A DNA stretch of 64,000 bases from Leptospiraceae bacterium (GCA_024233865.1 JACKPA010000001.1:1095308-1159307); one strand, 5' to 3'. Shown: positions 36,745-46,716, numbered from the stretch's first letter. Notes: generated by a model from the letters alone, not told the origin. Program-made: numbers and translations.

Positions 36745-37302
36745 ATGATCGTATTTGACTTTGGTTCAGAAAAAAAACAATCAACTTACGCTGATTACTT
36801 AAAAACCCCCGAAGGAGGAATTTTTCAATTAATAGGCGGAGAGATTATTGAAATGACATCACCATCCCTATACCACCAGGAAATATTACTCAATATAGTT
36901 AGTGAATTTAGAAATTTTCTTCTTAAAAATAAAATAGGAAAAGTTTTCATAGCGCCTTCTGATGTATATTTTACGGAAATCGAAACCTACCAGCCGGATA
37001 TTCTAATTCTATTAACTGAAAGTTTTTCTAAGATGAAAGAAAACAAAATAGAAGGTGCCCCTGATTTGATCGTCGAAATTCTTTCACCCTCTACTGCCTA
37101 TTACGATTTAAAGCATAAAAAATCTATCTATGAAAAATATGGAGTAAAAGAATACTGGATAGTTGACCCAATTGAAAAGACAGTAGAAATCTTTCAAAAC
37201 CAAAATGCAAAATTTCATCTAATTGTTGAGCTTACCAAAACAGACACCGCAAAATCGCCATTACTAGCTGGAATGACAATCGAGTTAGAAAAGATTTTTT
37301 GA
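36745..37302 (+). CDS. Uma2-family PD-(D/E)XK nuclease-like protein
   Basis: 185 residues. YQPDILILL and DLIVEILSPSTA are the catalytic strands, and KKSIYEKYGVKEYWIVDP is the conserved C-terminal helix-strand. Third Uma2 paralogue in the window; the three sequences are clearly divergent from one another. Follows the TumE-like pair closely and may share its transcript. Confidence 0.85.
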   Translation: MIVFDFGSEKKQSTYADYLKTPEGGIFQLIGGEIIEMTSPSLYHQEILLNIVSEFRNFLLKNKIGKVFIAPSDVYFTEIETYQPDILILLTESFSKMKENKIEGAPDLIVEILSPSTAYYDLKHKKSIYEKYGVKEYWIVDPIEKTVEIFQNQNAKFHLIVELTKTDTAKSPLLAGMTIELEKIF

Positions 37303-37337
37303 CATGTTGGGATGCATCAAAAACGATTGTATATATT

Positions 37338-38312
37338 TCATTGAGTATTGTTTTCCAAAGGCACAGTCCAACCAATAGGTCCCCCTAACAGAATCAGATT
37401 GGCAATTTTTTTATAAGGAATCGTAAAAGAAATATCTTGTTTACATCCGGGCGAAAATTCTTGCGAATTGTAATAGAAACCTAATCCTTCGTTTTCAATA
37501 AAGAAGTTATTGGTCAGTTGAAATTTCAGTTCTGACAAAGTTTTTTTGATACACTCATCTTGAAAATTGCTCTGAATATGCTCTATGGCGTGATTTTTTA
37601 ATTCAACCTCATAATTTGGAGGAAACAAATCTTGCAACTCCAATTGTTTGGCGGTAGCCATATTGTAGTTATAAAATTGGGTAGTTAGCTTGGAATTTTC
37701 ATCACCCTGGTCTATTAGTTTTGTCATTTTGATGACCATAATATTCTTTTTTAAAAGAACAACTTCTTGGTTAATTTTATAATGGAATTTAACCGGTTTG
37801 GAATCTTTGACAACCCCATGGTCATAATTTTCTATCAGTGCTGAGATTCTTTCCAAATCTTGGGTCTCTTCGAGAGACTCTTTTACTTCTTTATCAGTAA
37901 TGAATTCTTTAGACAAGCTTATGGTAAGGTTTCTAAATTGCTGGTTCAATTGGCTTAAAATGCTTTTGTTAGGGTAATATTTCAGCTTGGTAAACGTAAA
38001 AGAAGTGTCTGCATATACTCCGACATTCTCCACAGAAACAATTTCATAGAGATAAACATCAAATTCATTAATCCAACCTTTTGTAATTTTTCCTTTTTCG
38101 TTGGTGTATTCCGTATAAAGCCAAGCAGTTCTGGTTTTGTGGACGGCAAACTCCTGCCCTTTGAGAAGGTATGAACTCTTTTTTGTATCCAAATATGGCT
38201 TTCGATAAAAATAAGCTTTTTCAGCGGACACTTTACGCCGAATTTCCGTTTTAGAGTATAAAGATGAACCCAAAATTATAAACAAAAACAAAGAATAGTA
38301 ATAAAATCTCAT
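37338..38312 (-). CDS. Exported protein with SH3-like N-terminus and RsiV/DUF3298-like C-terminus
   Basis: 324 residues. N-terminal signal peptide (YYYSLFLFIILGSSLYS). Residues 25-85 look like a bacterial SH3 domain (AYFYRKPYLDTKKSSYLLKG, then GWINEFDVYLYE). The C-terminal half contains LELQDLFPPNYE and a final SFTIPYKKIANLI, the layout of DUF3298 domains found in RsiV anti-sigma factors and related proteins. No membrane helix besides the signal. Periplasmic, perhaps wall- or ligand-binding. Confidence 0.6.
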   Translation of the reverse strand: MRFYYYSLFLFIILGSSLYSKTEIRRKVSAEKAYFYRKPYLDTKKSSYLLKGQEFAVHKTRTAWLYTEYTNEKGKITKGWINEFDVYLYEIVSVENVGVYADTSFTFTKLKYYPNKSILSQLNQQFRNLTISLSKEFITDKEVKESLEETQDLERISALIENYDHGVVKDSKPVKFHYKINQEVVLLKKNIMVIKMTKLIDQGDENSKLTTQFYNYNMATAKQLELQDLFPPNYEVELKNHAIEHIQSNFQDECIKKTLSELKFQLTNNFFIENEGLGFYYNSQEFSPGCKQDISFTIPYKKIANLILLGGPIGWTVPLENNTQ

Positions 38313-38452
38313 AAGGTTTTAATTTTCCTGTAGGTTTTTTATGAAGAAGTCGCTAAAAAAATCAACCAAATTTCTATAGAATACTTGCAAGACAGGATTA
38401 AAAATAAAAACGTTGAATCATTTTAAAATATTATTCAAAAAAGGAAAAGGTT

Positions 38453-39760
38453 ATGGCAGAGGAAAGTTTTGTAATCACACGAGCAGACGGTAGTGAAATT
38501 GTTGTCTCCGGCTATGTTCCAGGTTATGCTACGGAAAACTATGAGGTTTATGAACCAGGTGAGCTTGCCGATGGAAAGTTACCTCGCAAAGTAGATTTAA
38601 GAAAATACATGACAGAAGTTGAAAACCAAGCGGCTGCCAATAGCTGTACAGCCAATGGAGTAGCTGGTGCGTATGAATATTTGGCAAAAAGACATCTTGG
38701 TGAAGAATCTTTTGACGTGAGCAGGCTTTTTATCTATTACAATGCACGAAAGCGAAGGGTGGGAGAAGATGAAGATGTGGAAGACGAAGGATCGTCCATT
38801 TTTGATTCCATTAAAGGTTTGGAAGAATTTGGTGCGTGTTCGGAAGCAACCTGGCCCTACGACATTGAAAATGTAAACGAAGAGCCATCTGAGGAAGCTT
38901 ACGAAGAAGCCAGTGAATTTTTAGTAGAAGACTTTTCTTATGTTCCCACCAATCTTGATATTTGGAAACACTGCTTGGCAGAAGGAAATCCTATTATTTT
39001 TGGAACCCTAACCTTTCAAACGTTTAGCTCGCATCGAAAAAGAGGGCTTGTGCCTATGCCAACAAAACAAGATGCAATCCGTAACAAGCACGGTAGGCAC
39101 ATTATGCTTTGTGTCGGATACTCTGATAATGAAGAAGTCTTTATTGTTAGAAATTCATGGGGAAAAGACTGGGGTGACGGAGGATATTGCTATATTCCCT
39201 ACGACTATCTTATGAATGAAAAGTATAACTTTAATGATAGTTGGATTATTAACCGACTGGATGATATTCCAGTGGATGAAGAAATTTGGGACGATGAGGA
39301 AGATTCTTCGGTTTTGGGTGATTATGAAACGGAACTGGATGATATGAGTGACGAAGATTATGCGGATATGCTTGATGATATGGGTGAATATCCTCTGGAA
39401 TATCGAATAGCTCTTATCATTTTACACGCTGCCTGGTCAGATGATGATTTTAGTGAAGAAGAATACGAAGCCATGTCAGAATATCTGGATGCCACTTTAG
39501 AAAAACTCGGTAGTGACTATTCAGCCAAAAAGATTTTAAAGTTCTGTAGCAAAAATGCTGATAATGAAGAACTTCTCGAAGAGTCGGTAGAGCTTTTAGG
39601 TGAATACTTAAGCAAAGCCATGCTTGCCAAAATCACTCAGGATGTAAAAGAAATTATCAGTTCGGATTCTCTTTCCGAAGATGAAGAAGAGTTTTTGGAT
39701 TACCTCGTGGAAGAATGGCAAATAAATGATGATGATGATGACGAGGATGAGGATGAATAA
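38453..39760 (+). CDS. Papain-fold (C1) peptidase with TerB-like acidic C-terminus
   Basis: 435 residues, no signal peptide. Peptidase domain 45-260: C65 in AANSCTANG, H216 in GRHIMLCVGYSD and N234 in VRNSWGKDWGDGGY form a complete C1A triad. After an Asp/Glu-rich linker, residues 310-425 are helical (YRIALIILHAAWSDDDFSEEEY, then SYSAKKILKF-like segments) and resemble the TerB/DjlA-type domain. The tail is a run of Asp and Glu. No propeptide is visible. Strong AGGAAAAGG ribosome site. First gene of an operon with ALDH3, an NfeD-like protein and TetR, spaced 2, -1 and 5 bp. Target unknown. Confidence 0.75.
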   Translation: MAEESFVITRADGSEIVVSGYVPGYATENYEVYEPGELADGKLPRKVDLRKYMTEVENQAAANSCTANGVAGAYEYLAKRHLGEESFDVSRLFIYYNARKRRVGEDEDVEDEGSSIFDSIKGLEEFGACSEATWPYDIENVNEEPSEEAYEEASEFLVEDFSYVPTNLDIWKHCLAEGNPIIFGTLTFQTFSSHRKRGLVPMPTKQDAIRNKHGRHIMLCVGYSDNEEVFIVRNSWGKDWGDGGYCYIPYDYLMNEKYNFNDSWIINRLDDIPVDEEIWDDEEDSSVLGDYETELDDMSDEDYADMLDDMGEYPLEYRIALIILHAAWSDDDFSEEEYEAMSEYLDATLEKLGSDYSAKKILKFCSKNADNEELLEESVELLGEYLSKAMLAKITQDVKEIISSDSLSEDEEEFLDYLVEEWQINDDDDDEDEDE

Positions 39761-39762
39761 AA

Positions 39763-41187
39763 ATGAAACTGGATGAAAAACTAAAATCTCATGTAGATAG
39801 CATCTATGAAAAACAGCAAAAACATAAACGGGAAATAAAAAAAACAAATTCTTCTACAAGAATTCAAAAATTAAAAAATCTAAAAAAGAAAATCATGGAA
39901 CACAAGGAGATGATTTTTACAGCTCTCCAAAATGATTTTAAAAAAGCACCTTCGGAATCTGACCTTACCGAAATGATTCCCAGTTTAATGGAACTGGATG
40001 ATGCGATTTCCAATTTACACTCTTGGATGAAACCCAAATCCGTTTATTCTCCCTTCCTTTTATTACCTGGAGCAAGCAGTAAAATTATCTGCGAACCAAA
40101 AGGTAGCGTGCTTATCATTTCACCTTGGAACTATCCTTTTTTACTTTCGATTTCTCCTTTGATTGCTGCCATAGCTGCCGGAAACGTTGTAATTATCAAA
40201 CCATCAGAGTTTACAACCAATACATCTGCCATCATGCAAAAATTATTATCCGAAATTTTTCCGGAAGAAGAAGTAACAGTTATAGACGGTGATGCTTCGG
40301 TAGCCTCTTATTTATTAGAAAAGAGGTATGACCATGTATTTTTTACCGGAAGTACTCCTGTTGGTAGAATCATTATGCAGGCAGCTGCCAAATACCTCAC
40401 TCCTGTTACTTTGGAACTGGGAGGGAAATCTCCGGTTGTGGTAGACAAAAAGGTAGATTTAAAAGATGCAGCCTACAAAATCTGTTGGGGAAAGTTTGTA
40501 AATAGCGGACAGACCTGTGTGGCTCCCGACTACGTCTTAGTTCCCGAAGAAATGCAGTCTGATTTTATCCAGCATGCAAAAGAGAGTTTGCGTGATTTGT
40601 ACGGAGCAAAAGAAGAAGATTGGATTGCAAACTCAGATTATGCAAGAATCATTAACGGCAAAAATCACGATAGGTTAGTTGATTTATTAGAAGATTCCAA
40701 GCAAAAAGGAGCAAAGGTAGAAATCGGAGGCATATTTAATAAACAAGAATTGTATCTTTCTCCAACTATCTTATCAAACATCCCAGAGAACAGCAAAATC
40801 ATGCAAGAAGAGATTTTTGGTCCTATCTTACCTATTATTCCTTATAAAGATTTGGATTTTGCGATAGACTTTGTAAACAATAGAGAAAAACCTCTTGCTC
40901 TATACGTTTTTAGCAGTTCAAACCATACGGCAGAAAAAATCATATCCGAAACGAGCGCGGGTGGGACTTGTATCAATGACGTTCTTATGCATCTGGCAAA
41001 CCCTAATTTACCATTTGGTGGAGTAGGAGAAAGTGGTATGGGAAATTATCATGGAATCTATGGATTCAAGACTTTTTCCCATGAACGTAGCGTTTTAAAA
41101 CAATTTGGTTTGTATAATTTAACCCAAATTATGTATCCTCCTTATAAACATTCTATTATTAAGGATTTTTTAAGAAATTTAATATAA
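39763..41187 (+). CDS. Class 3 aldehyde dehydrogenase
   Basis: 474 residues. ISPWNYPFLL and FFTGSTPVG bind cofactor; E218 in LELGGKSP and C252 in NSGQTCVAP are the catalytic pair. The FGGVGESGMGNYHG segment and the hydrophobic C-terminus fit the ALDH3 branch that oxidises medium- or long-chain fatty aldehydes. The ATG lies 2 bp after the peptidase stop. Confidence 0.85.
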   Translation: MKLDEKLKSHVDSIYEKQQKHKREIKKTNSSTRIQKLKNLKKKIMEHKEMIFTALQNDFKKAPSESDLTEMIPSLMELDDAISNLHSWMKPKSVYSPFLLLPGASSKIICEPKGSVLIISPWNYPFLLSISPLIAAIAAGNVVIIKPSEFTTNTSAIMQKLLSEIFPEEEVTVIDGDASVASYLLEKRYDHVFFTGSTPVGRIIMQAAAKYLTPVTLELGGKSPVVVDKKVDLKDAAYKICWGKFVNSGQTCVAPDYVLVPEEMQSDFIQHAKESLRDLYGAKEEDWIANSDYARIINGKNHDRLVDLLEDSKQKGAKVEIGGIFNKQELYLSPTILSNIPENSKIMQEEIFGPILPIIPYKDLDFAIDFVNNREKPLALYVFSSSNHTAEKIISETSAGGTCINDVLMHLANPNLPFGGVGESGMGNYHGIYGFKTFSHERSVLKQFGLYNLTQIMYPPYKHSIIKDFLRNLI

Positions 41188-41741
41188 TGGACAAAATGGT
41201 AGAAACAACAGAAACTTTACAGATTATAAAAGTATTTTGGTTTATGGCTATTTCCGGCACAATAGCCTATTTGATAAAATTGGTAATTGGATTTATTGGT
41301 GGGGAATTTTCGATAGATGATATTGAATTGGATAACGAGGATTTTCAGTATTTTTCTTTTCAAACCTTATTTATGTTGGTAATGTCTATTGGATGGATGG
41401 GGATTTTTACCATTGAATATTTGACTTGGGATTTGCTAAGAGGCATATCCATATCCGTAGCATTTGGTATTTTTGTTGCCTGTATCGAGGTCTACATATT
41501 TTATAAACTAAGGTCTTTGCATGAAATTCATGTTGGAAATACCCAAAACGCTATCGGAAAAATTGGTAAAGTATATCTCACTATCCCTGAAAATGGAACA
41601 GGAGAGGTTCAAGTTTCTTTTGAAGGCTCTTTGAAAAATATGAAAGCAATTTCGGAAAACGGAGAAAATATTAAATCCTTTACGGATGTAAAAGTGATAG
41701 GAGTAAAAGATAACACACTAATTGTTAGCAAAGTGCAGTAA
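41187..41741 (+). CDS. NfeD/YqiJ-like membrane protein with OB-fold tail
   Basis: 184 residues. Three membrane segments (about 14-35, 58-80, 88-107) precede a soluble domain at about 115-182 with GKIGKVYLTIPENGTGEVQVSF, an NfeD-type OB fold. Such proteins often accompany flotillins, but none is seen here. The ATG overlaps the TAA of the ALDH gene by one base. Confidence 0.65.
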   Translation: MDKMVETTETLQIIKVFWFMAISGTIAYLIKLVIGFIGGEFSIDDIELDNEDFQYFSFQTLFMLVMSIGWMGIFTIEYLTWDLLRGISISVAFGIFVACIEVYIFYKLRSLHEIHVGNTQNAIGKIGKVYLTIPENGTGEVQVSFEGSLKNMKAISENGENIKSFTDVKVIGVKDNTLIVSKVQ

Positions 41742-41746
41742 AAACA

Positions 41747-42376
41747 ATGGATACACAAAAAATTCCCAAAAGAAAAAGAAGAACACGAAACAGTTTAACC
41801 CGAGAAGAAATTTTACATGCAGCAGAGACGATTGTCAACACAGAGGGGGTGGCGAATCTATCTACTCGCCGAATAGCAGACAAATTAGGTTGTAGCGTAG
41901 CAAGTCCTTATGCTCATTTTGAAAACTATGAGGAAATTGTCAAATGTCTGATTATAAGAGGGGAAGATATTCTTATTGGCATGCTAAAATCAGCAGTTGT
42001 TACAACCAACGATAGCTATGAGCAAATATCTGGAATTGCCAAAGCGTATTGGCAATTTGCCCAAGAGCATAAAGAGTTACATAAATTGATGTTTCATACG
42101 GGACCGGTGGGAACAATTCACAGAAAAGCCCTGAACGTAGCACCAAGGAGTTATCGGATATTTTTAATAACACTCAAAAAAGGCTTTGATAATGGACAAT
42201 TTCATATTAAGAGAAAAAATTATCCCGCTTTTGCCAGGACTATGTGGGCATGGATTTATGGGCTTATGGTTTTGGACTTAACAGGAGTTTTGCAAACCAA
42301 ACACAGTGATAACGACCCTTTGGACGAAGGAATTGCTTTATTTTCTGACATGCTTAGAGTTGGCTGGAAGCACTAA
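41747..42376 (+). CDS. TetR regulator with WHG-type C-terminal domain
   Basis: 209 residues. A basic leader (KIPKRKRRTRNSL) precedes the helix-turn-helix (STRRIADKLGCSVASPYAHFENYEEI). The C-terminal part (YWQFAQEHKELHKLMF, then WAWIYGLMVLDLTG) fits the WHG family domain. Last gene of the peptidase-ALDH3 operon, which it probably regulates. The ligand is unknown. Confidence 0.8.
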   Translation: MDTQKIPKRKRRTRNSLTREEILHAAETIVNTEGVANLSTRRIADKLGCSVASPYAHFENYEEIVKCLIIRGEDILIGMLKSAVVTTNDSYEQISGIAKAYWQFAQEHKELHKLMFHTGPVGTIHRKALNVAPRSYRIFLITLKKGFDNGQFHIKRKNYPAFARTMWAWIYGLMVLDLTGVLQTKHSDNDPLDEGIALFSDMLRVGWKH

Positions 42377-42606
42377 AAAAATCTTGCAAGACGAACAAAC
42401 ATGAGCAAATTTACAGAACTGCTATAGAGTTTTATAATCAGTTACTCTGTTCAAATTTATCCATGGCTATTAAGTAGATCTCCAAACAAATAAAAACTAC
42501 TTTTTTAGAATAAATTTATTTATTTTATATGGATAAATGAAATCTTGTGATTTTACAATCATCAAGAAAAAATTTGAAAAAACGGTAGAATCAGGGGTGA
42601 AAACTT

Positions 42607-43269
42607 TTGAAAATTAAAAAAGCAATTGTTTCAGCGGGGGCAACAAGAGAATGGATAGACCCTGTTCGATTTATTTCCAATGCATCCTCCGGAAAAATGG
42701 GTTTTTGTATAGCCCGGGAGCTATCTCAATGGATAGAAACCATCGTTTATATCCATGGTATAACTTCTGAAAAATATTCCAAACTGGAAAACGCTAAAAA
42801 TATTTTTGCGGAGACAACGGTTGAAATGAAAAATGCGATTCTTTCTGAGTTAGAAGATTTTTCTCTAATCGTTATGGCTGCCGCGCCGGTAGATTTCAAA
42901 CCAAGCGAAAATCAAAATCAAAAAATTAAAAAAGAATCTAACAACACTTTAAATCTTCTTTTAGTGCCAAATCCGGACATTCTCAAAAGCATTTATGAGT
43001 CGCTCTATAAAAATCAAATTTCAAATACAATTCTTGTTGGTTTTGCTGCTGAAACAAATGATCTGGAGAAAAATGCTATGGAAAAGTTAAAAAGAAAGAA
43101 TTTAAACTATATCATAGGGAATTATGTAAATAAAAATAGTGTAGGATTCGGAGATGTTGAATCCAAAATTAAGATATTTTCAAACAGGGGTATTGTACAA
43201 GAATATGGTCCGGCATCCAAGGAATTATTGGCAGCTGATATCTCCAATTTTTTAAAATCAAACCTATAA
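42607..43269 (+). CDS. coaB: Phosphopantothenate-cysteine ligase, stand-alone CoaB
   Basis: 220 residues from a TTG start preceded by AGGGGTG. Covers only the CoaB half of the usual CoaBC fusion: SAGATREWIDPVRFISNASSGKMG at the N-terminus binds the nucleotide, and AAAPVDFKP and GFAAET are the family's active-site motifs. Joins 4'-phosphopantothenate to cysteine in coenzyme A synthesis. The decarboxylase CoaC must be elsewhere. The PP2C gene starts 8 bp later. Confidence 0.85.
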   Translation: MKIKKAIVSAGATREWIDPVRFISNASSGKMGFCIARELSQWIETIVYIHGITSEKYSKLENAKNIFAETTVEMKNAILSELEDFSLIVMAAAPVDFKPSENQNQKIKKESNNTLNLLLVPNPDILKSIYESLYKNQISNTILVGFAAETNDLEKNAMEKLKRKNLNYIIGNYVNKNSVGFGDVESKIKIFSNRGIVQEYGPASKELLAADISNFLKSNL

Positions 43270-43277
43270 AATCATTT

Positions 43278-44051
43278 ATGAAAGTTCTTTGCTCTTATTT
43301 AACACACATCGGAAAAGTCAGAGAAAATAACGAAGATAGTATTTTGGTGAATACCGAAATCATTCCTTATAAAGATCATCCTTGGCAAAATACTCTTTTA
43401 TTTGATGAAAAAATACTTTTATATGCCGTAGCAGATGGCATGGGAGGACACGCAAAAGGTGAACTCGCCAGCCAAACGGTTTTGGAAGTTGTTAAAAACT
43501 CAAGCAATGAAATCAATGACGAAGAAAATGTAAAAAATATCATATTCAATGCTAAAATATGTCTCGACGATATTGCAAATACAGAGCCGAACTCAATTGG
43601 ACTAGGAAGCACTCTAACAGCACTTTTACTAAAGGAAAAAAGGGGAATCATTTTTCACATTGGTGATAGTAGGCTTTACAGTCTTAATGAAAATTCCTTA
43701 AAGAGAATTACAAAAGACCATTCCCTAGTCCAGAATCTTTTGGACAATGGTTTGATTGATGAAGATGAAATGAGAACCCACCCTATCAAAAATATTCTTA
43801 CCTCCGCCTTAATTGGTGACTATAGAGAAAAAATGCCAGAAATTTTTTATGAGGAAATACCTATTAAAAAAGGAGATCAATTTTTACTTTGCACGGACGG
43901 AGTTTGGGAAAGTCTTTCCTTAGCCGAAATGGAAGAATGTATGATACAAGAAAATCAACAAGAAAAGTTGAATTCCATTTTGGAAAGAGTATTGTACTAT
44001 GGAGCAAGAGATAATTTGAGTATGATACTGTTGGAAATTCTAGAGACTTAA
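43278..44051 (+). CDS. PP2C-family Ser/Thr protein phosphatase
   Basis: 257 residues, a single catalytic domain. D53-G54 in YAVADGMGGHAKGE bind the metals; GSTLTALLL, HIGDSRLY, ITKDHSLVQ, LLCTDGVWE and ARDNLSMILLE complete the PP2C motif set. It reverses Ser/Thr phosphorylation; no partner kinase is in the window. Cotranscribed with coaB. Confidence 0.9.
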   Translation: MKVLCSYLTHIGKVRENNEDSILVNTEIIPYKDHPWQNTLLFDEKILLYAVADGMGGHAKGELASQTVLEVVKNSSNEINDEENVKNIIFNAKICLDDIANTEPNSIGLGSTLTALLLKEKRGIIFHIGDSRLYSLNENSLKRITKDHSLVQNLLDNGLIDEDEMRTHPIKNILTSALIGDYREKMPEIFYEEIPIKKGDQFLLCTDGVWESLSLAEMEECMIQENQQEKLNSILERVLYYGARDNLSMILLEILET

Positions 44052-44264
44052 GCATTTATCAGCAAAAGCCAAGAGAATACGGAGGAGACAATCATATGAT
44101 GTTTTTCAATTTTATTTAGAAAGTCAGAAAAAAATCATACCTTATTTAAAAAGAGTACAAAAAGCTTAACAATCGTTAAGGCTTGCAACCAATGGTCAAT
44201 TAAATATTCTTTGTAAGAGTGAGCTATCCGATTTAAAAAGCATAGTGACTACTATTGGGAATAA

Positions 44265-44714
44265 AGATTTTTATTCTCAAGCAGAGGAACCTATAACACT
44301 AAAAAATCAAAACTAAAAGAAAAGGTACAATATGTCAATACAATCCATATTCCCGACATTGTGGAAGCCTTACGAGCAATGATTGAAAAGGAAATGGAAG
44401 CAAATCAAAACTTTTTATCTCAACTGGAAAAATTTTGGAAAGTTGGTAAAGAAAGTATTAACTCCGACATTTCGGCTTTTGATATTCGTGAGACGCTTAT
44501 TCAACACATTCTGACTGCTGAAATCTTTGATACCGTATTCGGAGATAGTCATTTTCATCGTGAAAACAATATTGCACATGAGCTTGAAATTGTAGTAAAT
44601 ACTTTTTTCACAGGAACGGTAAGGCGTAATACCCTTTCAAAAGTTGACAACTACTACAAAACCATAAAGCGGGAAGCTTCTAACATAGATAAGTTGATTC
44701 ATTCCCACCGCTGA
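44265..44714 (+). pseudogene. Fragment of a type ISP restriction enzyme
   Basis: An open frame of about 149 codons with only a GTG (44361) as possible start. FDIRETLIQHILTAEIF, then FHRENNIAHELEIVVNTFF and GTVRRNTLSKVDNYY match an internal part of type ISP (LlaBIII-like) restriction-modification proteins, which are over 1500 residues long. The helicase, methylase and specificity domains are missing. The 44.05-44.27 kb stretch before it has stops in this frame. Confidence 0.6.
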
Positions 44715-44812
44715 CAGCTTTAAGCAACTTAGAATATCCATGTTTACCTATAAATAACATCTGGCAAAACAGGAACCTAAAGAACGGGCAAGGAGAATTT
44801 TATTTTTTAGAC

Positions 44813-45220
44813 TTAATTTTTCTCAACATATTTCTTGAAGTTATCAAGAATTGATTGCCAGCCGTTTTTTTGCATTTCTTCAGAATTTTCAGTTTCCGCA
44901 TCAAAAGTTACTACAATTTTTGATTGTTCACCAAGATTTTCAAAAGAAACACTTACTTCTCTTTGGTCTTCTAATGTATATTTAAATTTTTCACCAATAG
45001 AAATTTCATTATATGTTGCTTCAAAATCAAATCCAAAACTTTTATCTTTAGCCTCCATTCTCGCTTTATATTTCCCTCCGATCCTTAAATCATTCTCTGC
45101 AGCCGGACAACACCAATCCTCTGAAGCAAAGTTCCATTTCGTAATATGTTCAGGAACTGTGTAGTAATCCCATACTTTTTTAATATCCGCTTTAATTATT
45201 GATTGAATTGTAATTTTCAT
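44813..45220 (-). CDS. SRPBCC/AHSA1-family protein
   Basis: 135 residues. The start ITIQSIIKADIKKVWDYYTVPEHITKWNFA and the WCCPAAEND loop are typical of AHSA1-like START-fold proteins, and the C-terminal GWQSILDNFKKYVEK helix closes the cavity. A good AAGAGGAAA ribosome site precedes the ATG. Binds a hydrophobic ligand or acts as a chaperone cofactor; which one is unclear. Confidence 0.8.
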   Translation of the reverse strand: MKITIQSIIKADIKKVWDYYTVPEHITKWNFASEDWCCPAAENDLRIGGKYKARMEAKDKSFGFDFEATYNEISIGEKFKYTLEDQREVSVSFENLGEQSKIVVTFDAETENSEEMQKNGWQSILDNFKKYVEKN

Positions 45221-45594
45221 ATTATTTTCCTCTTTATAAATTAAACGTAATAGTTACCTGCCATTTGAAAAGCCTTAATTTTACAACAATAAAATACGAG
45301 CTGTAGATTATATAAAGAAGTTGATAATTCCAGCTTTGATTAGATGACACAAATAGAAATTTTTGAAAAACTTTCAAGCTTCAGTCTTATTTCGTATTTA
45401 ATTTGCAATTACAACTGTATTGTTTAACTACAACCAACAACTTTTTTTCTAAAGAAAATAAAAAAATTCTAAGTACTACTTGCAAACTTATTTCTGTTGT
45501 GTTGAAAGGACTACCTTCATTTCTTGGCTGATAAGATATTGGCACTAAATGACATTTTTCGCTAGGCGAATCATAAACTTCATATTTAAACTTA
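45221..45594. other. 374-bp gap, nothing recognised
   Basis: AT-rich spacer between two minus-strand genes. No open frame of note, no hairpin with a T-run and no repeat that I can identify. It must contain the promoter of the SRPBCC gene next to 45220 and the end of the kinase operon. Confidence 0.4.
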
Positions 45595-46716
45595 TCATGA
45601 CACAGGAATGGTTACAAAAAAGTTACTTCCTTTTCCCAATTCACTTTCTACCCACAGAGTTCCACCGTTTGTTTCTGCAAACTCTTTGCATAGTATCAAA
45701 CCAATGCCGGTTCCCTTTTCTTTTTCTGTTCCAAGAGTAGTATGCTTAATATCAATTCTAAAAATGTTGTCAATATTTTCCGGTTTTATCCCAACTCCAT
45801 TATCAGAAACGCAGATTTCCACAAACTTATCTTTTATTTTAGCCGTAATTTCTACCTTTCCGTTTTTGGGTGTAAATTTTATTGCATTGGAAAGTAAATT
45901 CCGAATGATTGTATCTATCATATTTTTATCTGCAAGAACGTTTATTGTATCGGAAACTTTTGAAACAAGAGAAATATTTTTGGGATTTGCTTCCATTAGC
46001 TGTATATTTTTATCAACAAGCAAGCTTAAGTCTAGTCTTTCCGGTTCAAACTCTATCCTACCGCCTTGCGTTCTTGACCATTCCAAAAGATTTTTTAGCA
46101 AATTAAACGTTTGTTTGGATGCTTGTTGTAAGTCTTGGATAATCTCATTTTTTTCTGTTTGTGTGACATCTTCATCGGAAAGAAATTCGGATAGGTTGAG
46201 AAGTAGCGAAAATGGACTTTTAAGGTCATGGGCAATAATGGAAAAGAATTTATCTTTTGTTGCCAATGCTTTGGTCAGTTCTTCGTTGGCAGACTTTAGC
46301 TTCTTTTCTGATTCTCTCAAAGCATCTTCTGCCAGTTTTCTTGCTACGTTTACACTGACTCTTGCGAGTAGCTCTTCTTTTACAAAAGGTTTTGTAACAA
46401 AATCAACACCTCCGGCTTCAAAGGCTTTTGTTTTGTTCCAGCTATCCGTTAAACCGGTTAGGAATATCACGGGAATTTCAACCAATCCCAATTCGGTTTT
46501 TATACGACGGCAGGTTTCGATTCCGTCAATTTCGGGCATCATAACGTCCATTAAAATCAGGTCCGGCTTTTTCTTTTTCACAAATTCTATTGCTTGGATA
46601 CCATTTCTGGCAAAAGCTGATTTATAACCTTCCTCTTTAATTGTTTGACCTAATACTTGAATATTTTGGGGATTATCATCTACGATTAAAATGAGTGCAT
46701 CTTGGTATTGATTCAT
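45595..46716 (-). CDS. REC-histidine kinase
   Basis: 373 residues. N-terminal receiver with phosphorylation site D57 (LILMDVMMPEIDG) and K109 in FVTKPF. A coiled-coil joins it to a HisKA domain with H163 in IIAHDLKSP, then an HATPase with NLLSNAIKFTP, DNGVGI and GTGIGLILCK. No sensor domain: input comes by phosphotransfer to the receiver. Last gene of a four-gene operon, overlapping the GGDEF gene by 4 bp. Confidence 0.9.
   Translation of the reverse strand: MNQYQDALILIVDDNPQNIQVLGQTIKEEGYKSAFARNGIQAIEFVKKKKPDLILMDVMMPEIDGIETCRRIKTELGLVEIPVIFLTGLTDSWNKTKAFEAGGVDFVTKPFVKEELLARVSVNVARKLAEDALRESEKKLKSANEELTKALATKDKFFSIIAHDLKSPFSLLLNLSEFLSDEDVTQTEKNEIIQDLQQASKQTFNLLKNLLEWSRTQGGRIEFEPERLDLSLLVDKNIQLMEANPKNISLVSKVSDTINVLADKNMIDTIIRNLLSNAIKFTPKNGKVEITAKIKDKFVEICVSDNGVGIKPENIDNIFRIDIKHTTLGTEKEKGTGIGLILCKEFAETNGGTLWVESELGKGSNFFVTIPVS

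Noticed and set aside
45608..46627. 339-codon plus-strand frame opposite the REC-kinase
   Set aside because: Antisense shadow of a clear two-domain gene, Ser/Phe-rich as expected from such shadows.
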